From assembly GCA_009733775.1 (NCBI GenBank), contig WOGZ01000163.1, positions 1 to 64,000 on the forward strand: a stretch of 64,000 bases of DNA, read 5' to 3'. This DNA comes from Alectoria sarmentosa (taxonomy: Eukaryota; Ascomycota; Lecanoromycetes; Lecanorales; Parmeliaceae). A program made the translations under genes and the position numbers. A model generated the notes under the pieces. That model was given only the letters and a program-made list of their open reading frames with translations, was not told the origin of the DNA and ran no database searches. Positions 33,491-45,641 of this stretch are shown here, one piece after another. Position 1 is the stretch's first letter; each line of letters opens with the position of its first letter.

Positions 33491-35724
33491 ATGGAGGAGC
33501 AGGGGCAGAACGATCCTCTCTTCCCCATCGCCGTGCTGATCGATGAGCTTAAGGTAAATCGTCTACCTACTACACCTCTTGTTTTGGGCGTCTAGATTTA
33601 AAACGGTCACCAGCACGACGATGTTCTTCTCCGTCTCAACGCCATACACCGCCTTTCAACCATAGCTCTAGCCTTAGGCGCCGAACGCACAAGAGATGAG
33701 CTCATACCATTCCTTGACGGTCGGTGCAACCAAAATTTGGGGCCCACGCTCTCCTCCAGCGCCATACTGACTTTCCTACAGAATCGGTAGAGGACGAAGA
33801 CGAAGTGCTTACGGCACTGAGCGAAGAGCTTGGAGGTTTCGTAGAATACGTTGGAGGTCCACAATATGGGCACGTGCTCCTATCACCCTTAGAGAATTTG
33901 GCCGCAATCGAGGAGCCTCTGGTGCGAGAAAAGGCTGTCGAATCTCTCAACAAGATATGCAAAGAGCTCTCACAATCCCAAGTTGAAGACCACTTCATTC
34001 CTCTCACCGTGCGCCTCTCAAAAGCCGACTGGTTTACCTCAAAGATATCCGCAACTGGACTCTACAACGTTCCCTACAGCAAAGCAACCCCGCCATCTCA
34101 GGAAGGACTCCGCCAGCAATTCGGACAGCTGGTGCATGATGAAACTCCTATGGTTCGACGGCAGGCCGCGAATAACCTCGCGAAATTCGTAAAGGAGATG
34201 CCACCACAGATAATCATTGAAGAGATGATACCCTTATTTCAGCATTTGGCCGGTGACGACCAGGATAGTGTTCGGTTGTTGACGGTGGAAATATTAATAT
34301 CGATCGCGGAAGTCATTCCTAAGGAGCAACAGACGAGTCATGGAACTCTACTAACAGCTTTACGGAGTCTGTTCGAGGACAAAAGCTGGAGAGTGCGATA
34401 CATGGTCGCAGACCGGTTTGAGAAGGTATGGATGCTCATTGCCCAAGATGTGAAAGAGAAGGCTGACTTTGACTCCCTATAGATTGCAAAAGCTGTAGAT
34501 GAGGAAACTGTGACACGCGATCTGGTCCCTGCATTCGTAAAGCTCTTAAAGGATACCGAGGCTGAAGTTCGCACTGCTATTGCTGGGCAAATTCCAGGTC
34601 ATTAAATCTATAGTTGGTGTGTCGGGTATCTTGTGCTAATGTGACTCAGGCTTCTGTGGATTACTTGATCGAGAGACGCTGCTTAACGAAATAATGACTA
34701 GCATCGAAGACTTGGTGTCAGATACATCGCAGCACGTACGTGCGGCATTAGGAACGCAGATCAGTGGATTGGCCCCTATATTGGGCAAGGAAGAGTAAGC
34801 AATCCGCGTCTGAAGGTCTCTAAGCTAGCATTGACGTCCCTCTAGGACCATTGCTCATCTTCTGCCAATGTTTTTGCAAATGCTGAAAGACGAATTCCCT
34901 GATGTTCGCCTACACATAATTTCCAAGCTCGAGCTAGTGAACAAAGGTGTGTCTTCCTTTACGGACCAGCATCTATTGCTGGTGCTAATACTGTTTAGTC
35001 ATCGGTATTGAGCTTCTGTCACAATCACTTCTCCCTGCCATTGTACAGCTAGCCGAGGACAAACAATGGCGCGTCCGGTTAGCCATTATTGAGTACATCC
35101 CATTGCTCGCAGGCCAACTCGGCCAAGATTTCTTCGATGATAAGCTGAGCACGCTTTGCATGAGCTGGCTAGGTGACACCGTTTTCTCGATACGGGAAGC
35201 AGCTACCAAAAACTTGAAGAAGCTGACTGAAGTCTTTGGGGTTGGGTGGGCGAGCAACGCCATTATTCCCAAGGTCATCGTTATGGGCAAACACCCGAAT
35301 TACCTCTACCGAATGACCACCTGCTTCGCCATCTCGGTACGCATATCTAAAAAATTACTTAACGCAACTAAATTCTTCTACGTAGACACTCGCACCAGCC
35401 ATAGATCTAGAGGTCATCGAAAAATCCATTCTGCCAATGATGGACAAACTCGTCTCCGACGATATTCCAAACATCCGCTTCAATGTCGCCAAGTCCTACG
35501 CTGTCCTTATCGACGTTCTTAAACGTCTGCCCGCCGAAGGTACTATTTTCGATCTTGAAAAGTCAGGTCAAACACTGCAGCCCTCTTCCGCTGGTCAATA
35601 TCTCATCCAGCAACAAATCCTACCAAACCTGGAAAAATTACAACAAGACGAGGACGTGGATGTGAGGTATTTTGCGACGACTGCGGCAGGGATCGTGGGA
35701 GATGCTATGGCAACGTCACCTTAG
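33491..35724 (+). CDS. Protein phosphatase 2A scaffold subunit A
   Basis: Eight exons: 33491-33553, 33614-33719, 33782-34425, 34483-34597, 34650-34794, 34846-34946, 34999-35336 and 35386-35724, giving 616 residues. It is the HEAT-repeat scaffold (yeast Tpd3, fission yeast Paa1) that joins the PP2A catalytic and regulatory B subunits. The protein is a continuous solenoid of about 15 HEAT repeats; clear ones include FVEYVGGPQYGHVLLSPLE, WRVRYMVADRFEKI, DKQWRVRLAIIEYIPLLA and DDIPNIRFNVAKSYAVLI. The seven introns (52-62 bp) all preserve frame. Conservation is very high, so the call is firm. It shares a divergent promoter with PheRS beta and is convergent with RPS3. Confidence 0.93.
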
Positions 35725-36236
35725 TTTGAGGATTGCGTAGGTAGGTTGTCTTTCAAGGCAGGCAGGATTCTTTAAACGCAGTGAGGAGATACCTACATAA
35801 ATCATTGATCGATTTGTTCTGTGTACTGTGGTTTGTGCGCTTGCAGTGGTGTCTTACCCACATGGACCCTAAAAGTGACTGTCATCATCAAGTGACCGTT
35901 TTACGGAATGTTTGCCATTGCCTCTACATGTTTCAATCCAACACAGGAGGCGGTATAGATTACCGCTACATCCAAGGGTTGCGGTGCTGGTTATTGACAA
36001 CCTAGCATATTCAATCGCTCGTTTTCCTTCAATCGCTAATTGCTAGCATAGCATCAGAACAAATGCGGCGTCACAAGGTTCTAAATGTTCGAACGGGTCT
36101 TTGCCCTTCAAAAAAATTTCACTAATGCAGCTCTACAACAAAGCAACAGCCGTTGAGTATTGGTTGCAGTATTCGATTCTGACGGTAATATACCGGCATG
36201 CTAAGGTACAACACGTGACTTCTCCTATTCGCTCAT
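35725..36236. other. Convergent intergenic region, PP2A-A / RPS3
   Basis: 512 bp holding the two 3' untranslated regions. No gene or repeat is supported. Confidence 0.45.
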
Positions 36237-37139
36237 CTACTCCTGGCCATAGTCCTCCTTACCCTCCTCCCCACCCTGCTCCTGCTGCTCAGCTGCCCTC
36301 TGCTGCTCCGCTGCCTGTTGCGCTGCTACTGCCTTCGCACCATAGTCCTGGCTCATGGGCTGCACAACCGTCTGCTCCTCCTTTGGCTCGATGATTGTGA
36401 CGGAGTCTGGCAGCGATTTTTGAGGACCGGACTTGCCTTCAGGGTCAGATCCGCGCATAATCTTGACCTTGATACCCAGCACACCTTGGCGCAGAAGAAC
36501 GTGGCGGGTAGCGGAGTCGATGAAGTCTTTAGCGGGTTGACCGGAGTGGATCATGAAGCCATCCTATTCTCTTGTCAGCGTCATCCCTCCAGCCACGTAG
36601 TAGCAAAACGTACTGTGAATTTCATGCTCTTAGCCCTAGCAGCCCTCAGCTTGCCCGAAACCACAACCTCACATCCCTTCGCTCCGCTCTCCATAATGAA
36701 GCGCAGCACACCATAGCAAGCTCTCCTGACAGCTAATCCGTTTAGCAACTTGTAGCGGAGAGATTCGCATTGAGCGACAGCGGAGAGACCACGGTTTTGA
36801 ACTTTTGCGGCGTAGAGGGAGACGGAGTTCTCAGGGAACTTGAAGCGTTTTTGGATGAGGGAGGTCAGTTCGCGGATGCGGCGCCCTTGCTCTCCGAGGA
36901 CTTCTTGGGTGTGTGTTGCGCGGATGACTATGAGGTGGTCAGAGCTAGTGAACAAGGACAAAGGAAATGGATAGAGGCGTACTGATATCAGTCACGGTAG
37001 GCGTGACACGAACCTCAACACCGGAGTATCCTTCCTCTGCCAGCTCACGCTGGAAGAATTCATTCAATTCAGCGTAGAAGACACCGTCTGCCACGAACTT
37101 CCTACGCTTGGAAACAGAAGCCCCTGGTACGGAAGCCAT
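36237..37139 (-). CDS. RPS3: 40S ribosomal protein S3 (uS3)
   Basis: Three exons (37139-36983, 36927-36614, 36563-36237) encode 265 residues. uS3 lies at the mRNA entry channel of the small subunit. The N-terminus KRRKFVADGVFYAELNEF, the KH domain (TQEVLGEQGRRIRELT), RRACYGVLRFIMESGAKG and the C-terminal SGQPAKDFIDSATRHVLLRQG are all standard. The last 40 residues are a Gln/Ala/Glu-rich tail ending in GQE, common in filamentous fungi. The introns are 55 and 50 bp. The acceptor at 36928 was chosen because it restores TDIIIRATHTQ. Divergent from the myotubularin gene. Confidence 0.95.
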
Positions 37140-37493
37140 GATTGCGGTGCTGTCGGAATTTTGAGATTGACCGAGGACGCCGTCGTTGGAGTGTATGGAA
37201 ATTGCTAGTGGGGTTGCGAGGTGTGGAAAGCCTTCGCTTAATTTTGGGGATGGGTGCCAAGCCTCCGCTAAGAACTTCCTTCTCGAGAGGAAGGCTTAAA
37301 GAACAAATAGATCTCGAACTCCTTGCGAAATACTCTACTTGTTGTTCTATTGAGTTTGGCTATTTGATTCAACGGTTCTATGTCTTGGCTCTCCCCCCAA
37401 TATTTCCATTCGTACCAAAAACGTCTCCGAATCCACTGATTCCACTGCCCGCCCTCAAATGCATCACCATGGGGAGCCCACCTTAGCTTAAGA
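37140..37493. promoter_or_regulatory. Shared divergent promoter, RPS3 / myotubularin
   Basis: 354 bp between start codons facing apart. A ribosomal-protein gene is expected to be strongly expressed from this region. It contains a C-rich run near 37391-37397; no site is assigned. Confidence 0.5.
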
Positions 37494-39846
37494 TGGAGAG
37501 AACACGGATCGCGAAGGTGGCCCTCAGCTTTGCCTTGTTGCTGGATTTAAAGCTTACCATCTTCAGGTAGACGACGTCAGACTCGTCCGCAGGGGCGAGC
37601 AAGTCGAAGGCACCCTACATCTGACACCCCACCACCTCATCTTCTCGCATACGCCTCCTACCACAGAGGAAGCTCACACCAGACCTCGAGAACTGTGGAT
37701 CACCTACCCTATCATTCATACATGTGCCCTACGCCCAGCTCCACCTGCCTCCCATCTACCATCTTCGATACGGTTACGATGTAGAGACTTCACTTTTGTC
37801 TGCTTCTGCTTTGAGGATGAGAAGAAGGCACGAGATGTGTATGATAGTATCAAAGCGTGGACCTGCAGATTGGGAAGGATTGAAAAGTTGTACGCGTTCA
37901 GCTATCAGCCGCAGCGGCCAGAAAAAGAGGTAAACGGGTGGAATTTATACGACGCACGAAGGGAATGGAGAAGGTTAGGCGTTAGTGAAAAGAGTACCGA
38001 AAAAGGCTGGAGGATATCGAATATCAATACAGATTACGCTGTAGGTCAGCAATACTCAGAGGAACCAGACCCGATTCTTACAATTGTCCAGTTTTCATCA
38101 ACATATCCTGCTCTACTCCCTGTACCAACGTCAATCTCCGACAATACTCTTAACTATGCAGGCAGATATCGCTCGCGTGTACGTCTACCTGTATTGACAT
38201 ACCTTCATCCGGTCAACAACTGCTCCATCACTAGGTGTGCTCAGCCGCTGGTCGGAGTTCGAGGGAACCGAAGCATCCAAGACGAGAAGCTTTTGCTCGC
38301 GATATTCTCCACTTCACATTCAGATCCAAATACTTCAGAGCCGCCTTCCCGACCTCGGAGTCCTCAATCTCTTCGATCGAGCGAAGGTGACGTCGGATCA
38401 CAGGGATCGGACCCTCCTCTTGCAGATGCGGAAACGCTCGAAGATGAAATGATAAGTCGGACAGCAAGCGACGACAGGGATGAACCAAAAGTGTACGGCG
38501 CGCAGCAGCACAATCTAATAGTCGACGCTCGGCCCACTGTGAATGCTTTGGCGATGCAAGCTGTAGGATTAGGCTCCGAGAACATGGACAATTACCGCTT
38601 CGCAACGAAGATCTATCTGGGTATTGACAACATTCACGTTATGAGAGAATCGCTGAACAAGGTCATCGATACACTGAAGGAGTCGGACGTGACGCCATTG
38701 GCACCAAATCGAGAAACTCTGGCGAAAAGCCATTGGCTAAAGCATATCGGCGGGCTGCTTGATGGGGCGGGAATTATTGCCCGGCAGGTGGCTCTCCAAC
38801 ACTCACATGTCCTCATACACTGCTCTGATGGATGGGATCGAACAAGCCAGCTCAGTGCTCTGGGTCAACTCTGTCTGGATCCGTACTACCGTACTCTTGA
38901 AGGCTTCATCGTGCTTGTAGAGAAGGATTGGTTATCGTTCGGTCACCAATTCAATCACCGGTCTGGGTTTTTGTCAAGCGAAAAATGGTTTCACATTGAG
39001 AATGAACGAGTAGGCGGAGATGGTTATAAGCAGCCGAGCTTGGGTGGACAGAACAGCGGAGCAGGTCAGGCTCTAGAGAACGCCTTATTGAGCGCCAAAG
39101 GTTTCTTTAACAAGGATAACAAGAGCAGAGATTCTATCGTCGATTCAGATGGCGAACTGCAGCCATACGACATGTCTCCGACATCAAAGAGAAGCGCTGC
39201 TACCGGCAAAGGAAATGCAAGCGACAAAAACACCACCAAGGTCAAAGAGACCAGTCCAGTCTTTCATCAATTTCTTGACGCTACCTACCAACTGCTCTAT
39301 CGCCACCCTACTCGATTCGAGTTCAATGAACGCTTTCTCCGTCGCCTGCTCTATCATCTCTATTCCTGCCAATATGGCACCTTCTTGTACAACAATGAGA
39401 AAGAGCGCGTTGACGCCCATGTGAGCGAGAAGACACGAAGCGTGTGGGACTACTTTTTGTCCCGAAAAGAACAATTCACAAACGAGAAATACGATGCAAC
39501 AATTAATGATAATGTCCGAGGTCAAGAACGACTTATACTGCCAGGGCCTGGAGAGCTTAGATGGTGGCATGAATTGTTCGGTCGGACTGATGCCGAAATG
39601 AACGGTCCTGCTAGGACCACGAGATACCGCGCTCAGGGCAACAGCCTTGTTGATGGCACAGTGCTCACTGGGGTCGAAACAGCTGATATTGCTGTTGGGG
39701 CTGGAGCGCCGGGGACAGAATTACCGAATGGAGATGCTCACGGTTTGTCAGCCTTGGCTGCTGGACTGGGAGGGTTGGGTATGAGCAAGAGTAGAGGGAA
39801 TGAGCCATCGAGTTTGAAGCGTGAGATGGAAGTTGAAATGCAGTGA
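37494..39846 (+). CDS. YMR1: Myotubularin-type phosphoinositide 3-phosphatase
   Basis: Three exons (37494-37517, 37567-38040, 38092-39846) encode 750 residues. Enzymes of this family remove the 3-phosphate from PI3P and PI(3,5)P2 on endosomes and vacuoles. The N-terminal PH-GRAM domain reads VEGTLHLTPHHLIFSHTP. The phosphatase core has NYAGRYRSRVRLPVLTYLHP, NCSITRCAQPLVG and the active-site Cx5R loop HCSDGWDRTSQ with Cys410 and Arg416, followed by GFIVLVEKDWLSFGHQFNHR. The catalytic residues are intact, so this is an active class member. Linkers of acidic and Ser-rich sequence lie around residues 220-270 and 500-530. Intron 2 (38041-38091, 51 nt) has no stop and is a multiple of three; I splice it because NTDYA then joins FSSTYPALLPVP as in relatives. 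Confidence 0.9.
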
Positions 39847-40162
39847 TGGCTCTCGCAACTCAATGAGGCCAGTGTATTCTAAAGCGTTATGGCATTTATA
39901 GTGTGGCACTTTACTACATTGTGGTGAGACCTTAAGCCTAAGCAAATTACCCGAATCAATTATCAAAAGCAGTGAGACTGTGTTAGACTTGTATCATACA
40001 GCACTAGCGGTTAAATACCTCGAAATTTTAGCGAGCTTGGCGCACACGACAATTCAGATCCTCGTGCTTGCTCGAGCATGAACATGACTACTTGCATTCT
40101 CAACCCATCACGCTCTTTGAGGATATCCGACAATTCAAACTGACCAAGAATACCCAGTCAAG
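39847..40162. other. Intergenic, myotubularin to RPS12
   Basis: 316 bp on the same strand, which should hold the RPS12 promoter. No gene is seen. Confidence 0.45.
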
Positions 40163-40987
40163 ATGGTACGCCTCCTTCGATCCCTCCTTGCATCACTGGG
40201 AGAATACTGTGTGTGATGTACGATGGCACGAGCCCGTAGCTAACAGTTACCCTCTCAGTCGGACGGAGAAGAGCCCACCTCCCCTACCCCAGCCGAAGAC
40301 CCCGAGACCACCGATGTCGCGGCCGACGCGCCTGCTGCCGGTGGCAGCTCTCAGATGGTGAGTCTCGCTTTTCCAATCACCCACTCGTACAGAACACTAA
40401 ACATGCACTTGCCCTCCCTTCCTTCATCCTGGAACATCCAATTCCTTACACTAAACGCGCCATGGCACATTATCCAAACAAACTGACATCCTCACTCAAC
40501 CAGACCATCCTCGAAGCCCTCAAAGGCGTCCTAAAGTTCGCACTCATCCACGACGGCCTCGCCCGCGGGCTCCGTGAAGCCTCCAAAGCGCTCGATAGAC
40601 GGCAGGCACACATGTGCGTGCTGAACGAAGCGTGCGAAGAGGAGGCTTACAAGAAGCTGGTGGTGGCGTTGTGTGGGGAACACAGCATTCCGCTGATCAA
40701 GGTGCCGGATGGGAAGATGTTGGGGGAGTGGGCTGGGTTGTGTGAGTGCAATCTCCTTCTTCTCGTGTCTTGTTTGGTAGATGGGTTGGGTTTGGGTGAG
40801 GGCATGGTATGAGTTCGAAAAGCACTTTGAGATGGGGCTAATATGATGTTGGGGGGAAACAGGTGTGCTGGACCGCGAAGGCAACGCCCGAAAAGTTGTC
40901 AATTGCTCCTGCGTCGTGGTGCGGGATTGGGGCGAAGAGAGCCAGGAGCGGTCGATCTTGCTCAATTACTTCGATACTGCGCAATAG
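40163..40987 (+). CDS. RPS12: 40S ribosomal protein S12 (eS12)
   Basis: Four exons: 40163-40165, 40259-40357, 40504-40741 and 40863-40987, giving 154 residues. The first coding exon is only the ATG, directly followed by a GTACGC donor; the next exon opens SDGEEPTSPTPAED. The core is standard for eS12: GLARGLREASKALDRRQAHMC, EHSIPLIKVPDGKMLGEWAG and a Cys-rich CSCVVVRDWGEES end. The N-terminal acidic/Ala/Pro extension is common in fungi. The introns are 93, 146 and 121 bp, long for this locus, which is frequent in ribosomal-protein genes. It is convergent with the Hos4-like gene. Confidence 0.94.
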
Positions 40988-41669
40988 AGAGAGACACACG
41001 GACTCTTTGGTCGTTGGTCGGCTAGAGGGTGGGGCAAAAGTGGTCGACTATGGATAAGACTTAGCCTGAGATGAGAGGGCGATGAGGTTGGTGGCTGAAG
41101 TGATGGAGAATGGGAATGCAAAAAAAGACTCTGAGATTTGGAGAGTTTTCTAGATCACTTTTTCTTCGAAGATGCCTGACGGAGGCTCCTTGCGTAGATG
41201 GCACAATAAGACATTGTGATCTACTTTGACAATCACAGCTCGTTAGGTCGTTTTACAAATCATACATGTTCCTTTGGCCGGGCATCTCTGCTTCTAAAAA
41301 AACCATTCTCTTTGATGTGACAGGAGATTCTTATAGCTTACGTCTGACTCGACTCAAAAGCATAGCAGTAGAAAATGGTGTCTTTTTTTAATCGCCTGAA
41401 AGTCATGATTGTATTTACCAATCGCACGCATTGCGTTCGAGAGAGCTCTTGTAATCGTGGCTGAGGTATGGAGCAATATGTACAGCACCCCAGCTCGAGC
41501 TCGAGCGAGAATATGATGCACATAAACGATGCGGTTATCACAAGAGCCACAGCCATCCAACGCTAAGTACATCACAATCAGCAACTCAAGTGTCGTCCCA
41601 GCATAGCATTCCCCTTACGAACTCATACTGGCATTCCACGCCTCATCCATCCTGGCCAGTACCTCTTCC
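40988..41669. other. Convergent intergenic region, RPS12 / Hos4-like
   Basis: 682 bp with two 3' untranslated regions. No open frame over about 76 codons is present and no repeats are seen. Confidence 0.45.
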
Positions 41670-44600
41670 TCAGCGATATCCATTCGTCATATTCCCATTC
41701 ATGACCGGACTTGCTGCTGCTTCCTGCTTGACAACCTCCTCACCACCACTACCACCTGGTTTGTCCCATGTGCCTCCTCTTCCGAATGGGAACTCATGTA
41801 GTATCATCGCTCTTGTACCCAGTTTCATACCAGCGAGGTGCTGATGTCTCGGTACAATATCCATGAATTCGGATAGCTTGATCCAGAAGACGTGTTTCAT
41901 GGCGAAGAATTTTGGTCGTGTTTCTTCGTCGAGGTTATAGACTTCAGTAGGGGAGAGGAGAGAAGGAGGGAGAGCTTGGGACATAGGATTGCGTAACTGG
42001 CGCCAGAGGGAGCCGTGATGGTTGATAGTGGCAGGGAAGCGGGTCCAGGCAGTGTCTACGATATTGGTTAGACTGGCTCATGTGTGGACTTGCACATGGC
42101 ACTTACATTGCGAGAGCTCCAGGTCCTTGATGGCCAATATTGGGGCGGCCTGGAGATTCGCAATCCACCTCTCCTCGGCCATCTGTGGTTCACAACCGGG
42201 GTCCAGCTCTTGAGTCGTGACTGTCCGCAACGGTAGCCATTTGGTGACCTCCTTCGCAGTCCTTGCATCTTCCGGATTCAACTCGGCAGCTCTTCTCAAG
42301 CCATTCGGTAACAATTGTCGACGATGGCGCTCTGCCTCCTCTTGTGCTTGCATCCGACGCTTGCTTTCACGTTCTTCCAATTCTCGGCGCCTGCGTTCTT
42401 GATCTTCTTTGCGTAACCGCTCTTGCTCTATTCGCCGTTGCTGGATTTCTTCGTCCCGCTTCTTCTTGGCGATGCGATTTTCCTCCTCTTCCCGCTCCAA
42501 TTGTAGTTGTCTCTGTTCCTCTTCAGCTTGACGTTGAGCTTCGAGCCGGGCATCCTCTTCGTCCTGGGCAATGCGAGCTTTCCTTTCAGCTTCCTCCCTC
42601 TCAGCTCGAGCTTGCAGTTCTAGCTCGACTTCAGCCTGCCGTCGCTTCTCAGATTCGATTTGTTCAAGTCGCTCCTCCTCTTCTTGTGCAGCTTGGCGCT
42701 CACGCTCTAACCTTTCCTGACGTAACGCATCTTCTTCCACCTGTCTCTGTGCTCGCATATCGTCTGGATCTGGTTGTTGCAGTTGCTGTTGTTGAAGCGC
42801 TTGATCTATACTATTCACAGGCGAGAGAAGTGCGGAATGTATCCTAGACTCGATTGGAGATTTCATCACAGGTGAACCAGTATTACTACCCATAAATGCT
42901 ACCGGCGCCGTACCTTGAGGCACAGTAGGAGATGGGACAACTGCAGAACTTGCGATCATATTAGCTACCATAGGTCGAAATGAACGATCGCGATCTTGGT
43001 CAATTGCGTTGCCTTGGGAATCAACGCGTCGTTTCTTCTTCTTGACTACCTCCGTAGTCCCAGGTAAATCGATTTTGCTGGCCTGAGGGCTAACACTCAT
43101 ACGATGACGCTTCTTTCCAAGTTCGCTCTTAACATTTATCGGCTCTTCGGACGATGCCTTGCTAATCTTCGCCGTAGATTCGGAGGCGTCACTCGACTTC
43201 CTCTGTCGCCCTGAGATGGAGTCACCTGATTTGCGTCTTGTTGGATCCTCCCTTGCTTCGGTAACGTGACTCGTCCTCTGTTTGATACCTTTATCGGTCT
43301 TGAAGTCGTTGCCAGAAAGCAATCTGCGCTTGGGCTTTAGGCTGTCGGCGCGATTGATTGCAGGACGTGCAATGTCATTATTCGAATTGCTCTCTTTGTG
43401 CTTAGCCTTTGGAGGTCCCAAGGCGTCTGAATCTCGATCCGACGCGATGGCCGAGTCCTGTTGCTTCTTGAATTCATCCCCCAGATGTCTTGATCCTGAT
43501 CCCTTGAATGAAGATTCTCTTCCAACTCCTTCCGTTGGATCATCATCTGGTGGAGGCTTAGCCTTTCGTACTTTCCTTGACTCATGCGGGGATGAGGACG
43601 TCTCAGAAGAATGCTTGTTCGAGTCGACTCGCTTTGGACGGACCTTGCGTGGCGAACTGTTGTTACTTCTACGGCCTCCATTTGGTCTGTAGTTGTCGTA
43701 AGCCTCCTTCAGAATATCGTACTCTTCTTGCCATTCTGAGCCCTGCCTCTCTTTGGATACTTCGCAGTACGTAAGGTCTCTATAGCGTCGACGGGTTGGA
43801 TCGAAGCCAGGTTGGCTCAACAGCAACTGTATCACGCTCAAGTTTCCCCGGCCGATTGCTGCCAGCATAGGAGTGCTATAAGCAGGCTTATATTCTCCTG
43901 AACGTAAAGGTTCAGGGTCCGCATCTAGGTTCCCAATAGCCATCATCAGGTTGAGTACCCCATCGTGTCCACCTCGCGCTGCTGCAAGAACGGCTTCAGT
44001 ATCTACCTTTGGACGCATCTTGAGAATGTGATCAACGATAGTCAGATCTCCTTTGCCAGCGGCATCGCGAAGTCTCTCTGGGGTTGGGTTGACCCATAGA
44101 AGTGCATCGTCGGTCGGTTGACTCCTTGCCGTCCTTCTTCGTACTCCTGGAGCCGAGGGGGGTGGGCTTCTCGTAGGACTGGCACCTGAAGCACCCGTCG
44201 AAGACATTTCAATATCTCTTGAGCCAGTACTATGCCTATGGTGGTCTTCTGAGGGTCGCCGTAATGATTCCTTTTCCTTTTTACTTGCCAATAAGGCATC
44301 CCGTATGTCCTCCGCTTCCTCATCGTCGGCGGGGATCAACTCCAAAGGCTCTTGTCCCTTCGCGTTCTTCTGTCTTGGGTCCAGTCCCGCCTTGAGCAGC
44401 AGTCTCACGACCTCTAAATGTCCGTTCTCAACTGCGTCAATGAGAGGCGTGTCTTTGTCGATGTTCTTGGAAGTGATGTCGCAGCCAGCATCCAAGAGGA
44501 GTTGGACGACCTCAACATCTCCCTCGAGGGCAGCAATTTGAAGTGGTGTGTTTCCGGCGTTGTCGGGAACATCAATGTCCTGCGGTCTTTCCTTCAACCA

Positions 44601-45641
44601 CATCTCTGCTTCACCCGCATCCTGGGCACAGGCCCTTGCAAGTAACGTGCGCCCACTACGGTCCCGATTCTTCTTATGTGATATTGGCATTTTCGCCGGT
44701 GACATTGCATGGCTGTCAGCTGAAGTGATCTTCTGCAGCTGATGGCGACTGTGAACGGAGCTGCTATCATCAGAATCAGGGTGAATGTCTTCAGAGGCCT
44801 TTCTTCGACGATCCACGTGTAAAGGGGCCGGAAGTTTCCTTCGCTTGGTCACACCGTTGGGGTGAGAGATTGTTGATTGTATCGATTGTGCTCTGTTGTT
44901 GTTATGTGAAGGTGGGGACTCGGATCGATGAGCGGATCCGTCAAAATGTGTTGCACTTCGAGTTTCGCGTCGCTTTCTTGGATTTGCCGGTCCAGATTCT
45001 CGATCACTCTTTCCTGCTTGGCGACGATTATGAGCGCTGTCACTCCCACTCCTTTGTTTCATAACCCTTCCATCCAGCTGTTGAGCGACCTCTTCAAAAG
45101 GAGGAGATGACCGCGATCGATCGGAAGTTGCGACAGTTTCCTTGAAAGATTGCACTGCTTGGACTGGAGATGAAATGGTAGAGCTGAGGTTGCTCGAATT
45201 TCCAGTATCTGGAACATCACCATTTCCATTTGCTGGTATCACTCTTTTCCGTTTCAATGATGGCTTACGACGGATTTTCTCTCTGCTTCCTTCGCGCTGG
45301 TCTTCTTGTATTGTTGGGAGGTTGTCGGACTGTCCATTGGCTACTGGCTCTGCTACGCTGGCTTCTTCCAGCTTGATAGCCTTCCTCATCTTCTGTTCCG
45401 CATCCTCCTCTTTTCCAGACATGACCACCGTCTCTGCTTCAGAATCGCTCTTGTCCATTGCCGAATCGCCATTTTTATGATTGGCGATGGTTCCATTGAC
45501 CTGTGCATTCACAGGAGACCGTGCGGTATCTTGAGATTCTTGAGCCACTGCTACATGGTGGGATTGCTCAGCCTGGTCTGCATGTGTCTCGGCCTCGCCA
45601 GAGACAACAGGCTTCGATATCGCCAATGGATCATCGTTCAT
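41670..45641 (-). CDS. Hos4-like ankyrin-repeat and coiled-coil protein
   Basis: Two exons (45641-42107 and 42055-41670; 51-bp intron, donor GTAAGT) encode 1306 residues. The N-terminal 320 residues are disordered, basic and Ser-rich. Ankyrin repeats begin at about residue 329 (GRTLLARACAQDAGEAEMWL, then NAGNTPLQIAALEGDVEVV and KDTPLIDAVENGHLEVVRLL), with a further pair near 520-600 (TPMLAAIGRGNLSVIQLLL). A Glu/Arg/Gln-rich coiled coil spans about 965-1105, and the C-terminus has a compact region (EFMDIVPRHQHLAGMKLGTRA). This architecture fits the fungal relative of Hos4, an ankyrin subunit of the Set3 histone-deacetylase complex acting in the nucleus. The ankyrin core is the basis for that; the complex assignment is inference. 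Some relatives are annotated only as ankyrin protein. Confidence 0.75.
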
